Shown here in pieces: positions 42,732-51,514 of a stretch of 64,000 nucleotides of DNA; position 1 is the stretch's first letter; every line of letters begins with the position of its first letter. The translations under genes were made by a program, and so were the position numbers. The stretch is taken from the NCBI RefSeq assembly GCF_900659635.1, contig NZ_CAACVB010000005.1:1-64000 (forward strand). Direction: 5' to 3'. The notes beneath the pieces are model-generated. The model worked only from the letters and a program-made list of their open reading frames with translations. It was not told the origin of the DNA and searched no databases. The stretch is from Actinomadura roseirufa (GTDB taxonomy: Bacteria > Actinomycetota > Actinomycetes > Streptosporangiales > Streptosporangiaceae).

Positions 42732-43511
42732 GTGCTGCGTGCCGTGGCGCTGCGAGCGGGCGGGGTGCTCGCCCTGCTCGCGATCTGGTGGGCCGTCGCG
42801 GCCACGCACCTGTGGTCGGAGGTCTTCGTCCCCTCGCCGGGGTCCGTCTGGCACCAGCTCCTCCAGACCTCCACCACCCACGACGGGCAGCGCGGCTACG
42901 CCGGCCACCTGCTCTACGAGCACCTGTGGGCGAGCCTGCGCCGCATCCTGCTCGGCAGCCTCTACGGCGTGGTCGGCGGCATCGTCCTCGGGCTGGTCAT
43001 CGGCCTGGTCCCGACCGTGCGGGCGCTCCTCGGCCCGCTGGTGACGTTCGTGCGCACGCTGCCCCCGCTGGCCTACTTCAGCCTCCTGATCATCTGGTTC
43101 GGCATCGACGAGTCGCCGAAGGTCATCCTGCTGTTCGTGGCGGCCCTGCCGCCGGTCGCGGTGGCCACGGCCGAGGCCGTCCGCGGGGTGCACGAGGACT
43201 ACGTCTTCGCGGCCCGCTCGCTCGGCGCGCGCCGCTGGCAGATCCCGCTGCGGATCGTCCTGCCCTCGGCACTTCCCGAGATCATGACGGGCGTCCGGGT
43301 GGCCGTGGGCGTGGCCTACACCACGGTCGTCGCCGCCGAGACCGTCAACGGCGTGCCGGGCATCGGCGGCATGATCCGCGACGCCCAGCGCTACAACCAG
43401 ACCGACGTGGTCGTCCTCGGGCTGCTCACCATCGGTGCCTCCGGCCTGCTCATCGACGCCCTGCTCCAACTCGCCGAACGCCGCCTCGTCCCGTGGCGCG
43501 GCCGGTCCTGA
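42732..43511 (+). CDS. ssuC: ABC transporter permease, taurine/alkanesulfonate type
   Basis: This 259-residue protein starts at GTG 42732 behind GGAGAGGGG. It has six hydrophobic helices and the BPD_transp_1 loop in FAARSLGARRWQIPLRIVLPSALPEIMTG. Tau/Ssu-type features are FVRTLPPLAYFSLLIIWFGI and NGVPGIGGMI. It imports the sulfonate together with the following binding protein and ATPase. Confidence 0.85.
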   Translation: MLRAVALRAGGVLALLAIWWAVAATHLWSEVFVPSPGSVWHQLLQTSTTHDGQRGYAGHLLYEHLWASLRRILLGSLYGVVGGIVLGLVIGLVPTVRALLGPLVTFVRTLPPLAYFSLLIIWFGIDESPKVILLFVAALPPVAVATAEAVRGVHEDYVFAARSLGARRWQIPLRIVLPSALPEIMTGVRVAVGVAYTTVVAAETVNGVPGIGGMIRDAQRYNQTDVVVLGLLTIGASGLLIDALLQLAERRLVPWRGRS

Positions 43512-43569
43512 TCTCCCCCCGCCGCTCGACCCGCGAAACCTCGCACGACCCCGAAGAACAGGAAGAACC

Positions 43570-44616
43570 ATGAACAAGACGTACGGCCTGGCGCTCGGCG
43601 CGGTGCTCTGCCTCGGGCTGGCCGCCTGCTCCTCGGGCACGGGGGCGGCCAAGGCGTCCGGCGGAGGGGAGAACTCCGACGGCACCCCGAAGACCCTGCG
43701 CATCGGCTACCAGCTCATCCCCAACGGGGACCTGGTCGTCAAGGACCAGAAGTGGCTGGAGCAGGCGCTGCCCAAGACGAAGATCACCTGGTCGAGGTTC
43801 GACTCGGGCGGCGACGTCAACACCGCGATGATCGCCGGATCGCTCGACATCGGGCTGGCCGGGTCGAGCCCGGTCACCAAGGGCCTGTCGGCGCCGCTGA
43901 ACATCCCCTACAAGGTGCCGTGGATCTTCGACGTGATCGGCGAGAACGAGGCCCTGGTGGCCCGCAAGGCCACGAAGATCACCGAGCTGCGCGGCAAGAA
44001 GATCGCCACGCCGTTCTCCTCGACCGCGCACTACAGCCTGCTGGCCGCCCTCCAGGACGGCGGGCTCACCGAGTCCGACGTGAAGATCGTCGACTTGGAG
44101 CCGCAGGACATCCAGGCCGCCTGGACCCGGGGCGACATCGACGCCGCCTACGTCTGGACGCCCGTGCTGTCGGAGCTGGAGAAGACCGGCAAGGTCCTCG
44201 TCACCAGCAAGGACCTCGCCGCCAAGGGGAAGGTCACCGCCGACCTCGCCGTCGTCCGCACGGCCTTCGCCGGCAAGTACCCCAAGGCGCTGACCCTGTG
44301 GCTCCAGCAGCAGGACCGCGCGATCAAGCTGATCCGCTCCGACAAGGCCACCGCGGCGGCCGCGGTCGGGCGCCAGCTCAACCTGCCCCCGGACCAGGCC
44401 GGCAAGCAGATCGACCAGCTCGTCCTGCTGGACGGCCGGCAGCAGGCGGGCCCGCAGTACATCGGCGCGCCGGGCCGTCCCGGCGCGTTCGCGCAGAACC
44501 TCTTCAGCGCCGCCCAGTTCCTCAAGGCGCAGAACAAGATCCCCTCCGTGCCCGAGCAGACGGTCTTCCAGCAGGGCCTGGCCGCCAAGGAGCTCGCCGA
44601 TGCCTTCCCCGGATGA
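43570..44616 (+). CDS. Sulfonate/taurine ABC transporter substrate-binding lipoprotein
   Basis: This 348-residue protein starts at ATG 43570 behind GGAAGAA. It has a lipobox LGLAACSS with Cys at 20. The mature protein follows the TauA/SsuA pattern: LRIGYQLIPNGDLVVKD, DIGLAGSSPVTKGLSA, LRGKKIATPFSSTAHYSLLA and AAWTRGDIDAAYVWTPVLSE. TauA-like binding of an aminosulfonate fits the MocR neighbour. The stop lies inside a 15-bp repeat shared with the start of the ATPase gene. Confidence 0.87.
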   Translation: MNKTYGLALGAVLCLGLAACSSGTGAAKASGGGENSDGTPKTLRIGYQLIPNGDLVVKDQKWLEQALPKTKITWSRFDSGGDVNTAMIAGSLDIGLAGSSPVTKGLSAPLNIPYKVPWIFDVIGENEALVARKATKITELRGKKIATPFSSTAHYSLLAALQDGGLTESDVKIVDLEPQDIQAAWTRGDIDAAYVWTPVLSELEKTGKVLVTSKDLAAKGKVTADLAVVRTAFAGKYPKALTLWLQQQDRAIKLIRSDKATAAAAVGRQLNLPPDQAGKQIDQLVLLDGRQQAGPQYIGAPGRPGAFAQNLFSAAQFLKAQNKIPSVPEQTVFQQGLAAKELADAFPG

Positions 44617-45445
44617 GCGGGCCCCGGACGAGCGGGCCGCGGATGAGCGTGCCGCGGCCGTCTCCCTCCGCGAGGTCTCGCTGACCTACGGCGGGAAGCG
44701 GCGGGGCGGCGGCGTGTTCGGGCGCGCGTTCAAGAGCGCCGACCCGGTGGACGCCCTGCGCGACGTCGACGCCGACATCCCCGGCGGCGAGTTCGTCACG
44801 ATCGTCGGGCCGTCCGGCTGCGGCAAGAGCACGCTGCTGCGCCTGGTCGCGGGCTTCGCCCGGCCGACCGGCGGCGAGGTCGCGGTGGCCGGCGCGCCGG
44901 TCACCGGGCCCGGCCCCGACCGCGGCGTCGTGTTCCAGCAGCCCCGGCTCTTCCCCTGGCTCACCGTCCGGCGGAACGTGGAGTTCGGCCTGCGGACGGC
45001 CGGTGCCTCCGCCGCCGAGCGGCGCGCGCGCAGCGACGAGCTGCTCGACCTCGTCGGCCTGTCGGACTCCGCCGGGCGGTTGCCGCACGAGCTGTCCGGC
45101 GGGATGCAGCAGCGCGCCGCCATCGCGCGGGCCCTGGCGCCCGGCCCCCGCATCCTGCTCATGGACGAGCCGTTCGCCGCCCTCGACGCGCTCACCCGCG
45201 AGCGCCTCCAGGAGGAACTGCGCCGGATCTGGCGGCGCACCGGCACGACCATCCTGTTCGTCACCCACAGCGTGGACGAGGCCGTCTTCCTCGGTACCCG
45301 GATCATCGCCCTCAGCAGGCGCCCCGGGCGGATCGTCCTCGACGAGACGTCCACGCTGCCCGGTGAGGACGACCCGCACACCCACCCGGACTTCCCCGGC
45401 CGCCGCGAGCGCGTCGCGGCCACCGTCCGCGCGGCCGCCGCCTGA
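44600..45445 (+). CDS. ABC transporter ATP-binding protein, taurine/sulfonate type
   Basis: This 281-residue protein starts at ATG 44600, overlapping the binding-protein stop by 17 bp. It has Walker A GPSGCGKST, Q-loop VFQQPRLFPWLTVRRNV, signature LSGGMQQRAAIARAL, Walker B ILLMDEPFAALD and H-loop FVTHSVDEAV. The first 20 residues are the repeat PDERAPDERAADERAA. It energises the permease at 42732. Confidence 0.9.
   Translation: MPSPDERAPDERAADERAAAVSLREVSLTYGGKRRGGGVFGRAFKSADPVDALRDVDADIPGGEFVTIVGPSGCGKSTLLRLVAGFARPTGGEVAVAGAPVTGPGPDRGVVFQQPRLFPWLTVRRNVEFGLRTAGASAAERRARSDELLDLVGLSDSAGRLPHELSGGMQQRAAIARALAPGPRILLMDEPFAALDALTRERLQEELRRIWRRTGTTILFVTHSVDEAVFLGTRIIALSRRPGRIVLDETSTLPGEDDPHTHPDFPGRRERVAATVRAAAA
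44609..44653. repeat. 15-bp tandem repeat, 3 copies, across the tauA-like stop/tauB-like start overlap
   Basis: CCGGATGAGCGGGCC, CCGGACGAGCGGGCC and GCGGATGAGCGTGCC. The first copy contains the stop codon of the upstream gene, so the repeat sits in the overlapping frames. Confidence 0.9.
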
Positions 45446-45471
45446 CCCCCGAACCCAGGAGAGAAACGATC

Positions 45472-47208
45472 ATGTGCACCCTGTGCGGCGACGTCGGCCG
45501 CCGCGCGCTCATCGGCGGCTCGCTGGCCGCCGTCGCCTCCGCGATGCTGCCCGCGCTCCCGGCGGCCGCCGGTGAGCGGACCGCCCCCGGCGCGGCCGCC
45601 GACACCATCTACCACCGCGGCGCGGTCCTGACCATGGGGCCCGGCCACCGCAGGGCCGAGGCGATCGCCGTCAAGGGCGGCCGGATCGTCGCGGTCGGCA
45701 AGGACCACGCCATCCGCCGGCTCGCCGGACCGGGCACCGAGCTGGTCGACCTCAAGGGCCGCACGGTGCTGCCCGGCTTCATCGACGCGCACAGCCACGC
45801 GCCGTACCCGGGCCTCGTCAAGCTGTACTTCGCCGACCTGTCGAGCCCGCCCGTCGGGACCGTCACCGACGTCGCGTCCCTCGTCGCCGCGCTGAAGGCC
45901 AAGGCGGACGGCACCGCGCCCGGCGGCTGGGTGCGCGGCTGGGGCTACGACCAGACGCTCCTGGCGGAGGGCCGCCACCCCACCGCCGCCGACCTCGACC
46001 GGGCCAGCTCCACGCTGCCGATCTGGGCGGCGCACACCAACGGGCACATGGGCGTCGCCAACTCGGTGGCGCTCAAGCTCGCGGGGATCACCAAGGACAC
46101 ACCGAACCCCGCCGGCGGCGTGATCGTCAAGGACCCGGCGACCGGCGAGCCGACCGGGCTCCTCCAGGAGTCCGCCCAGAACCTGGTCAACAGGCTGCAG
46201 CCCGCCTTCGGCGCCGACCAGCTCACGGCCGGGGCCCGCGCCACCAGCGAGCTCTTCACCGCCGCCGGGGTCACGACCAGCGTCATCGCGGGCGGCGGCG
46301 CCGACCTCTACGCGGCGCTCGGCGCCTGGCACAAGACCGGCGTCATCGGCTTCCGCAGCCTGCTCATGCTGAGCGGCGACCCGCTCGCCGGGCTGCCCCT
46401 CGCCGAGGGCACCGGGGACGAGTGGGTCCGGGTCTCAGGCTACGGGGAATCGGTGTACGACGGGTCGATCCAGGGCTACACCGGCTACCTCACCAAGCCG
46501 TACCACAAGCTGGCCGACGGCCTGCCCGACGGCTACCGCGGCTACACCAACTACGGCCCCGACCTGCTGAAGGCCCGGGTCGACCGGCTGTACGCCGACG
46601 GGTACGCCATCCGCATCCACGGCAACGGCGACGCGGCCATCGACGACCTGCTCGACGCCTACGAGGCGGCGATCAAGAAGCATGGGCAACGCGACCACCG
46701 GCTGCGGATCGAGCACGCCCAGACGGCCCGCGAGGACCAGCTCGACCGGATGCGGCGGCTCGGCGTCCAGGCGTCCTTCTTCGTCTCGCACACCTACTAC
46801 TGGGGCGACCAGCACCGCGACATCTTCCTCGGCCCCGAGCGCGCCAGCCGGATCAGCCCGCTGCGCTCGGCCCAGCGCCGCGGCCTGCGCTCCAGCGTGC
46901 ACCTGGACTCGCCGGTCGTCCCGCAGAGCCCGCTGCAGGCCGTCTGGTCGGCCGTCAACCGGATCACCCGCAGCGGCCGGGTGCTCGGCCCCGAGCAGCG
47001 GATCACCCCGCTGCGGGCGCTGCGCGCCGTGACCATCGACGCCGCCTGGCAGCACTTCGAGGAGCACAGCCGCGGCTCCATCGAGCCCGGCAAGCTCGCC
47101 GACCTGGTCGTCCTGTCCGACGACCCGGTCACCGCGCACCCGAAGAAGATCAAGGACATCAGGGTCCTGCGGACGATCGTCGGCGGAAAGACCGTCCACA
47201 CAGCGTGA
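45472..47208 (+). CDS. Exported amidohydrolase, YtcJ-like
   Basis: This 578-residue protein has a Tat-like N-terminus (CGDVGRRALIGGSLAAVASA) and family motifs VLPGFIDAHSHAPYPG, then AAHTNGHMGVANSVAL, RIHGNGDAAIDDLLDAYEAA, RIEHAQTAREDQLDR and HLDSPVVPQSPLQAVWSAVN. YtcJ-type proteins hydrolyse amides or formamides with largely unknown substrates. Its place between the sulfonate importer and monooxygenase suggests it frees a sulfonate from an amide-linked precursor outside the membrane. That would be new and is inference. Confidence 0.82.
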   Translation: MCTLCGDVGRRALIGGSLAAVASAMLPALPAAAGERTAPGAAADTIYHRGAVLTMGPGHRRAEAIAVKGGRIVAVGKDHAIRRLAGPGTELVDLKGRTVLPGFIDAHSHAPYPGLVKLYFADLSSPPVGTVTDVASLVAALKAKADGTAPGGWVRGWGYDQTLLAEGRHPTAADLDRASSTLPIWAAHTNGHMGVANSVALKLAGITKDTPNPAGGVIVKDPATGEPTGLLQESAQNLVNRLQPAFGADQLTAGARATSELFTAAGVTTSVIAGGGADLYAALGAWHKTGVIGFRSLLMLSGDPLAGLPLAEGTGDEWVRVSGYGESVYDGSIQGYTGYLTKPYHKLADGLPDGYRGYTNYGPDLLKARVDRLYADGYAIRIHGNGDAAIDDLLDAYEAAIKKHGQRDHRLRIEHAQTAREDQLDRMRRLGVQASFFVSHTYYWGDQHRDIFLGPERASRISPLRSAQRRGLRSSVHLDSPVVPQSPLQAVWSAVNRITRSGRVLGPEQRITPLRALRAVTIDAAWQHFEEHSRGSIEPGKLADLVVLSDDPVTAHPKKIKDIRVLRTIVGGKTVHTA

Positions 47209-47290
47209 TCCGTACCCCCGTGATCAATACAGCGTGATCTCCCCAGCGTGATCAACACAGCGTGAGCCCCCACAGCGTGATCCCCGCTGA
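47201..47290. repeat. 14-15-bp tandem repeat, about 6 copies, between amidohydrolase and monooxygenase genes
   Basis: CAGCGTGATC or CAGCGTGA recurs at 47201, 47230, 47244, 47258 and 47273, with a degenerate CCGTGATC between the first two. The first copy forms the amidohydrolase stop region; the rest is spacer. Confidence 0.85.
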
Positions 47291-47306
47291 TCAGAAAGGT
47301 GTTTCC

Positions 47307-48392
47307 GTGCGTTTCCACTGGTTCCTTCCCACCACGGGCGACGGGCACGACGTCCGTACGGCGATCATGAGCACCGACGCGCACCGGCCCTCGGACCGGC
47401 CCGGCAGCGTGCGCTACCTGTCCCAGGTGGCGCGGGCCGCGGAGGACGCCGGGTTCGAGGCCGCCCTCACGCCGGTCGGCGCGGGATGCCCGGACCCGTG
47501 GATCGTCTGCGCGGCGGTCGCCCAGCACACCGACCGGCTCAAGCTGCTGGTGGCGTTCCGGCCGGGGTTCACGCTGCCCACGCTGCTGGCCCAGCAGGCG
47601 CAGGCGTTCCAGGACGTCTCCGGCGGGCGGCTGCTGCTCAACGTGGTCACCGGCGGGGACCCGGTGGAGCAGCGGGCCTACGGCGACTTCCTGGAGCACG
47701 ACGCCCGCTACGGCCGCACCGCCGAGTTCCTGGACGTGCTGCGCCGCCAGTGGACCGGCGAGCCGTACGACTTCCACGGCGAGCACTACCGGCTCCAGGG
47801 CGGCGGCCTGGCCGTCCCGCTCGCGGACGTCCCGGACATCTACTTCGGCGGCGCGTCCCCGGCCGCCGAGCGGGTCGCGGCCGCGCACGCGGACGTGGCG
47901 CTGATGTGGGGCGAGCCGCCCGCCGCGGTCGCCGAGCGCGCCGCCCGGCTGCGCGCCCTGGCGGCGGGGGAGGGCCGGGCGCTGCGGCTGGGCATCCGGC
48001 TGCACGTGATCGCCCGGGACACCTCCGAGGAGGCGTGGGCCGAGGCCGGGCGCCTGCTCGCGGGCATGGACCCGGCCCGGATCGAGGCCGCCCAGAAGCG
48101 GTTCGCCCGGTTCGACTCGACCGGCCAGAACCGCATGGCCGCCCTGCACGGCGGGCAGGGCGCGGACGTGCGGAGCCTGGAGGTCTCGCCCGGCCTGTGG
48201 GCCGGCGTCGGCCTGGTCCGCGAGGGCGCCGGGACGGCGCTCGTCGGCTCCTACGACGAGGTCGCCGGCCTGATCCGGGAGTACGCGGACCTCGGGATCG
48301 AGGAGTTCATCCTGTCCGGCTGGCCGCACTTGGAGGAGGCGTACCGGGTGGGCGAGTACCTCCTCCCCAGGCTCACCCCCATACCGGCCTGA
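47307..48392 (+). CDS. ssuD: FMNH2-dependent alkanesulfonate monooxygenase
   Basis: This 361-residue luciferase-like protein starts at GTG 47307 behind AGAAAGG. It has FRPGFTLPTLLAQQAQAFQD, LLLNVVTGGDPVEQRAYGDF, HDARYGRTAEFLDVLRRQWT and LSGWPHLEEAYRVGEYLLP. SsuD cleaves C2+ alkanesulfonates to sulfite and an aldehyde with FMNH2 from a partner reductase. No ssuE-type reductase gene lies in this window, so FMNH2 must come from elsewhere. It ends the sulfonate operon and is followed by a strong hairpin. Confidence 0.88.
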   Translation: MRFHWFLPTTGDGHDVRTAIMSTDAHRPSDRPGSVRYLSQVARAAEDAGFEAALTPVGAGCPDPWIVCAAVAQHTDRLKLLVAFRPGFTLPTLLAQQAQAFQDVSGGRLLLNVVTGGDPVEQRAYGDFLEHDARYGRTAEFLDVLRRQWTGEPYDFHGEHYRLQGGGLAVPLADVPDIYFGGASPAAERVAAAHADVALMWGEPPAAVAERAARLRALAAGEGRALRLGIRLHVIARDTSEEAWAEAGRLLAGMDPARIEAAQKRFARFDSTGQNRMAALHGGQGADVRSLEVSPGLWAGVGLVREGAGTALVGSYDEVAGLIREYADLGIEEFILSGWPHLEEAYRVGEYLLPRLTPIPA

Positions 48393-48499
48393 CGAGGGCC
48401 TGACGAGGGCTCGCCGAGCGCACGTCGATCCCGTGGTCGCGGACACCCCGCATACGACCACGGGGTCGCCGGTGCCCCGCGCGCTCGGGCGCGTCGTGT

Positions 48500-48528
48500 G
48501 ATCGGGGTCGGTCAGGCCGACCCCGATC
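48500..48528. terminator. Terminator hairpin after the sulfonate operon
   Basis: GATCGGGGTCGG pairs with CCGACCCCGATC over 12 bp around TCAGG and is followed by TTCTTCT. A second, imperfect hairpin (CCGTGGTCG/CGACCACGG) lies at 48431-48463. The rest of the 480-bp gap to the P450 gene holds no gene that I can support. Confidence 0.8.
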
Positions 48529-48875
48529 TTCTTCTGCGCGCGGACGCGCGGGCATGCGGGTTCTTGCGGTCCCTCCATGGGCGGTAGGGCACGTGGGCGG
48601 TAAGGCGGCTTCGGGGGCTGGGCTGGGTGGTGAACTCGGTCGCGGGAGCGATCGGAATGCTGGTCCAGGGCCGGGGCATTCACGCGTCCCCTGACGGTCA
48701 CCTGTGGCCGCGGCGGCGTCGCCCTGGTGCACCGGGCCAGCGCACGCCGCGTTCTGACGTGCCGTTGGGCGAGGCCATCGCGGTGGTGGCCGCGAGCCGG
48801 TGAATGTGACGTGGTGTGGTCGCCAGTGAGGACTGACGCACGGGTGATGTTAGGGCCGGAGGGCGCGGGCATTGT

Positions 48876-50105
48876 GTGACATACATCCCCAAACGGCTGG
48901 AGTCCGTGGTGCCCTCTCCTGCCAGCTTTCCCTTCCCCGCAGAGCATGCCCTGCGTCCCTCGCCCCAGCTCGCGGCCATCCGTGAAGGAGGGGCACCCGT
49001 ACGCGTCCAGCTCAAGTACGGGGATCCCGCCTGGCTGGTCACCCGCTACGAGGACGCGCGGTTCGTCCTGAGCGACCCCGCCTTCAGCCGCGACTGCGAG
49101 CGTGTGGGAATCCCCGGCGACCGCGTCGCCCGGGCGACGCCCGTGGATCCGACGACCCAGACCCTCCTGGCGGTGGACCCGCCCGACCACACGCGGCTGC
49201 GGCGCTTCGTGTACCGCACGTTCACCCCGCGCCGCGTGGAGGGTTTACGGCCCGGGACACGGCGGATCGCCGACGGCATCGTCGACGACATGATCGCCCA
49301 GGGGCCGCCGGCCGACCTGTTCCGGGGGCTCGGGCTCAGCCTGCCGCTGCAGGTCATCTGCGACCTCCTCGGCGTGCCGCTCGCCGACCGGGACCGCTTC
49401 GGCGTCTGGTCCGAGGACCTGCTCATCGGCACGGCGTCGGTGGAACAGGCCATGGACGGCCTGGACAAGATGAACGCCTACCTCGGGGACCTGGCCGCGC
49501 AGCGGCGGCGGGAGCCGACCGACGACCTCATCGGCGCGCTGGTGAACGCGCGGATCGAGGGCGACCACCTCACCGACGGCGAGGTGGAGAACCTGCTGCG
49601 CATCCTGCACGGAGCGGGCCACGAGACTTCCGCCGCGCACATCCCCAACTTCGTCTTCGTGCTGCTGGTCAGCGGCGAGTACACGCGGCTGGTCGCGGAG
49701 CCGGAGCTGATCCCGGCGGCGGTGGAGGAACTGCTGCGGTACCTGCCGCTGCTCACCCAGGGGTCGCTGACACGGTTCGTCCTGACGGACGTCGAGGTCG
49801 GCGGGGTGCCCCTGCGCGCGGGCGACCAGGTGTTCGTCGAGCTGTCCGCCGCCGATCGCGACGCGGACGTCTTCGACGACCCCGAGACGCTCGACCTCGC
49901 CCGGGAGAAGAACCCGCACATCGCCTTCGGCTACGGCATGCATCGCTGCCTCGGCGCCGCCCTGGCCCGGATGGAACTCCAGGTCGCCCTGGAGACTCTC
50001 ACCGAGCGGCTCCCCGGGTTGCGCCTCGCCGAACCCGCCGACAGCGTCTCCTGGCTCGTCGACCGCTTCGTCCGCCGTCCCGAGGAACTCCCGGTCGCCT
50101 GGTGA
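48876..50105 (+). CDS. Cytochrome P450
   Basis: This protein has 409 residues if GTG 48876 is the start (GGAGGG about 12 bases upstream); GTG 48906 is possible. It has the I-helix LRILHGAGHETSAAHIPN, the ExxR motif EELLRYLP, and the heme loop FGYGMHRCLGAALARMEL with the Cys ligand. The oxygen-activating stretch is AGHETS. It stands alone without ferredoxin or reductase genes. Substrate unknown. Confidence 0.9.
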   Translation: MTYIPKRLESVVPSPASFPFPAEHALRPSPQLAAIREGGAPVRVQLKYGDPAWLVTRYEDARFVLSDPAFSRDCERVGIPGDRVARATPVDPTTQTLLAVDPPDHTRLRRFVYRTFTPRRVEGLRPGTRRIADGIVDDMIAQGPPADLFRGLGLSLPLQVICDLLGVPLADRDRFGVWSEDLLIGTASVEQAMDGLDKMNAYLGDLAAQRRREPTDDLIGALVNARIEGDHLTDGEVENLLRILHGAGHETSAAHIPNFVFVLLVSGEYTRLVAEPELIPAAVEELLRYLPLLTQGSLTRFVLTDVEVGGVPLRAGDQVFVELSAADRDADVFDDPETLDLAREKNPHIAFGYGMHRCLGAALARMELQVALETLTERLPGLRLAEPADSVSWLVDRFVRRPEELPVAW

Positions 50106-50212
50106 CGCGCCCCCCGCGACGCCCACCCAGCGAGACGCCCGGCCGACACGGCTAAATGGGCACGGCTGGCTGGCACGGTTGAGTGGGCGCGGTCCGACGT
50201 GCGCGGTTTGTC

Positions 50213-50355
50213 GGCACAGCTGAGTGGCACAGCTGAGTGGCACAGCTGGGTGGCACAGCTGAGTGGCACAGCTGGGTGGCACGGTTGAGTGGGCGCGGCT
50301 TGCTGGGACGGCTGGGCGTGCGCGGGCTGGGCGTGCGCGGGCTGGGCGTGCGCGG
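50213..50355. repeat. Adjacent 13-bp and 15-bp tandem repeats
   Basis: GGCACAGCTGAGT and variants recur every 13 bp from 50213 for about six copies. GCTGGGCGTGCGCGG follows, three exact copies of 15 bp at 50311-50355. The block lies in the 336-bp gap between the P450 and TetR genes, which holds no gene. Confidence 0.92.
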
Positions 50356-50441
50356 GTGGGTGGTTACGGTTCGGTCGGCACTGCTGGGTGGGCGTTGCTT
50401 GGTTCGTGGGGCTCAGTTGGTGCTGCTCGGTCGGTGTTGCT

Positions 50442-51044
50442 TCAGGAGGGGTCGGCGAGTGCCGCTCGCAGGAGGGCTCGTGCCGACTCGCGCATCACCC
50501 TTGTCGCCTCGTCGCGGGGAAGGCCGCCGATGTCGGTGAGCCAGACCAGCGCCTCGATGCCGGTCGCCGAGCGGATCGCCACCGCGAGCCGGTGGACGTC
50601 GAGGCCGGGGCGGCTCGTCCGCAGCGGGTCCAGGGCGTCCAGGATCCAGCCGACGGCGCGGCCCTGGCGCAGCGGCGGCTGCTCGGCGCCGGGCTCCAGC
50701 GACAGCCGCAGCGAGGCGCGCAGCTGCGGCTCCCAGGCGACGGTGAGGTCGGTGAACGAGCGCATGACGAGGTCGAGGCGCGTCTCCGGGTCGTCCGGGG
50801 CGTCGTCCGGCAGCAGTGAGCTCCGCCGGGTCTCCGGATGCGCGCCGAGGAGCAGCGCCCGCTGGTTGGGGAAGTAGCGGTAGGCCGTCGTCCGGGAGAT
50901 CCGCGCCTCGGCCGCGGCCTCCTCCACGGTGGGCGTCACCCCGCGCGCCATCAACGACTGGGTCGCGGCGACCAGCGCCTCCCGGGTCCGGGCCTTCTGC
51001 TCCCGGCGTCCGGACGCTTCATATGGTACTGACATTTCCATCAT
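50442..51044 (-). CDS. TetR/AcrR-family regulator 1
   Basis: This protein has 200 residues from ATG 51044 (51041 and 51035 are in-frame alternatives). The HTH is TREALVAATQSLMARGVT and EAAAEARISRTTAYRYFPNQ. A ligand domain of helices follows. It is divergent from a cupin-like gene, with palindromes GTCCCATGGGAC and ATGGGACTGCAGTCCCAT between them, so it probably represses itself and that gene. Confidence 0.85.
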   Translation of the reverse strand: MMEMSVPYEASGRREQKARTREALVAATQSLMARGVTPTVEEAAAEARISRTTAYRYFPNQRALLLGAHPETRRSSLLPDDAPDDPETRLDLVMRSFTDLTVAWEPQLRASLRLSLEPGAEQPPLRQGRAVGWILDALDPLRTSRPGLDVHRLAVAIRSATGIEALVWLTDIGGLPRDEATRVMRESARALLRAALADPS

Positions 51045-51054
51045 GGTACCTTCG

Positions 51055-51076
51055 TCCCATGGGACTGCAGTCCCAT
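51055..51076. promoter_or_regulatory. Probable TetR operator (overlapping palindromes)
   Basis: GTCCCATGGGAC (51055-51066) overlaps the perfect 18-bp palindrome ATGGGACTGCAGTCCCAT (51059-51076). The motif GTCCCAT/ATGGGAC thus occurs three times in 22 bp, 11 bp upstream of the tetR start and 27 bp before the cupin-like gene start. Confidence 0.7.
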
Positions 51077-51102
51077 CTCGACGGCGAGCCTGAGGCGCGG
51101 CC

Positions 51103-51471
51103 ATGCAGCAGAACCCAACGGCGTACCGGGATCCAACGGCGACCAACCCCGAGCTCTACACGGTGCTCTTCGAGAACGACCGCGTCCGCGTCCTGGAGTA
51201 CAGGGACGGGCCGGGCGACAGGACCGAGCCGCACGGCCACCCCGACAGCGTCATGGTCACGCTGAGCTCGTTCACCCGGCGGCTCACGTCCGGCGGCCGG
51301 ACGGTCGAGCTCGGGCTGACCGCGGGGCAGGCGCGGTGGCTGGACGCGCAGGAGCACGCCGGGGAGAACATCGGCGACACCCCCACCCACTCGATCTTCA
51401 TCGAGCTCAAGGAGCCGCGTCCGGCCCCCGCGCCGGCCGGACGCGCTCCGCTGGGGCCCGCCGCCCCCTGA
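51103..51471 (+). CDS. Cupin-like small protein
   Basis: This 122-residue protein has the single cupin-type barrel pattern LYTVLFENDRVRVLEYRDGP, then EPHGHPDSVMVTLSSFTR with two His, and DTPTHSIFIELKEP. It is probably under the divergent TetR, as the operator lies between them. Such proteins often bind a metal and a small organic ligand. Confidence 0.78.
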   Translation: MQQNPTAYRDPTATNPELYTVLFENDRVRVLEYRDGPGDRTEPHGHPDSVMVTLSSFTRRLTSGGRTVELGLTAGQARWLDAQEHAGENIGDTPTHSIFIELKEPRPAPAPAGRAPLGPAAP

Positions 51472-51478
51472 TCGCGCC

Positions 51479-51510
51479 CGAAGGTCCCCGGCGCGTGCCG
51501 GGGACCTTCG
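51479..51510. terminator. Bidirectional terminator hairpin
   Basis: CGAAGGTCCCCGGC pairs over 14 bp with GCCGGGGACCTTCG around GCGT, between the convergent cupin and TetR 2 genes. Confidence 0.88.
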
Positions 51511-51514
51511 GTGT

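Noticed and set aside
48876-50105. Biosynthetic gene cluster around the P450
   Set aside because: No polyketide, peptide or terpene synthase genes lie nearby; the P450 stands alone between a sulfonate operon and regulators.
50213-50355. CRISPR or replication iterons
   Set aside because: Units of 13 and 15 bp abut one another, there is no rep gene or AT-rich segment nearby, and similar repeats occur all over the window.
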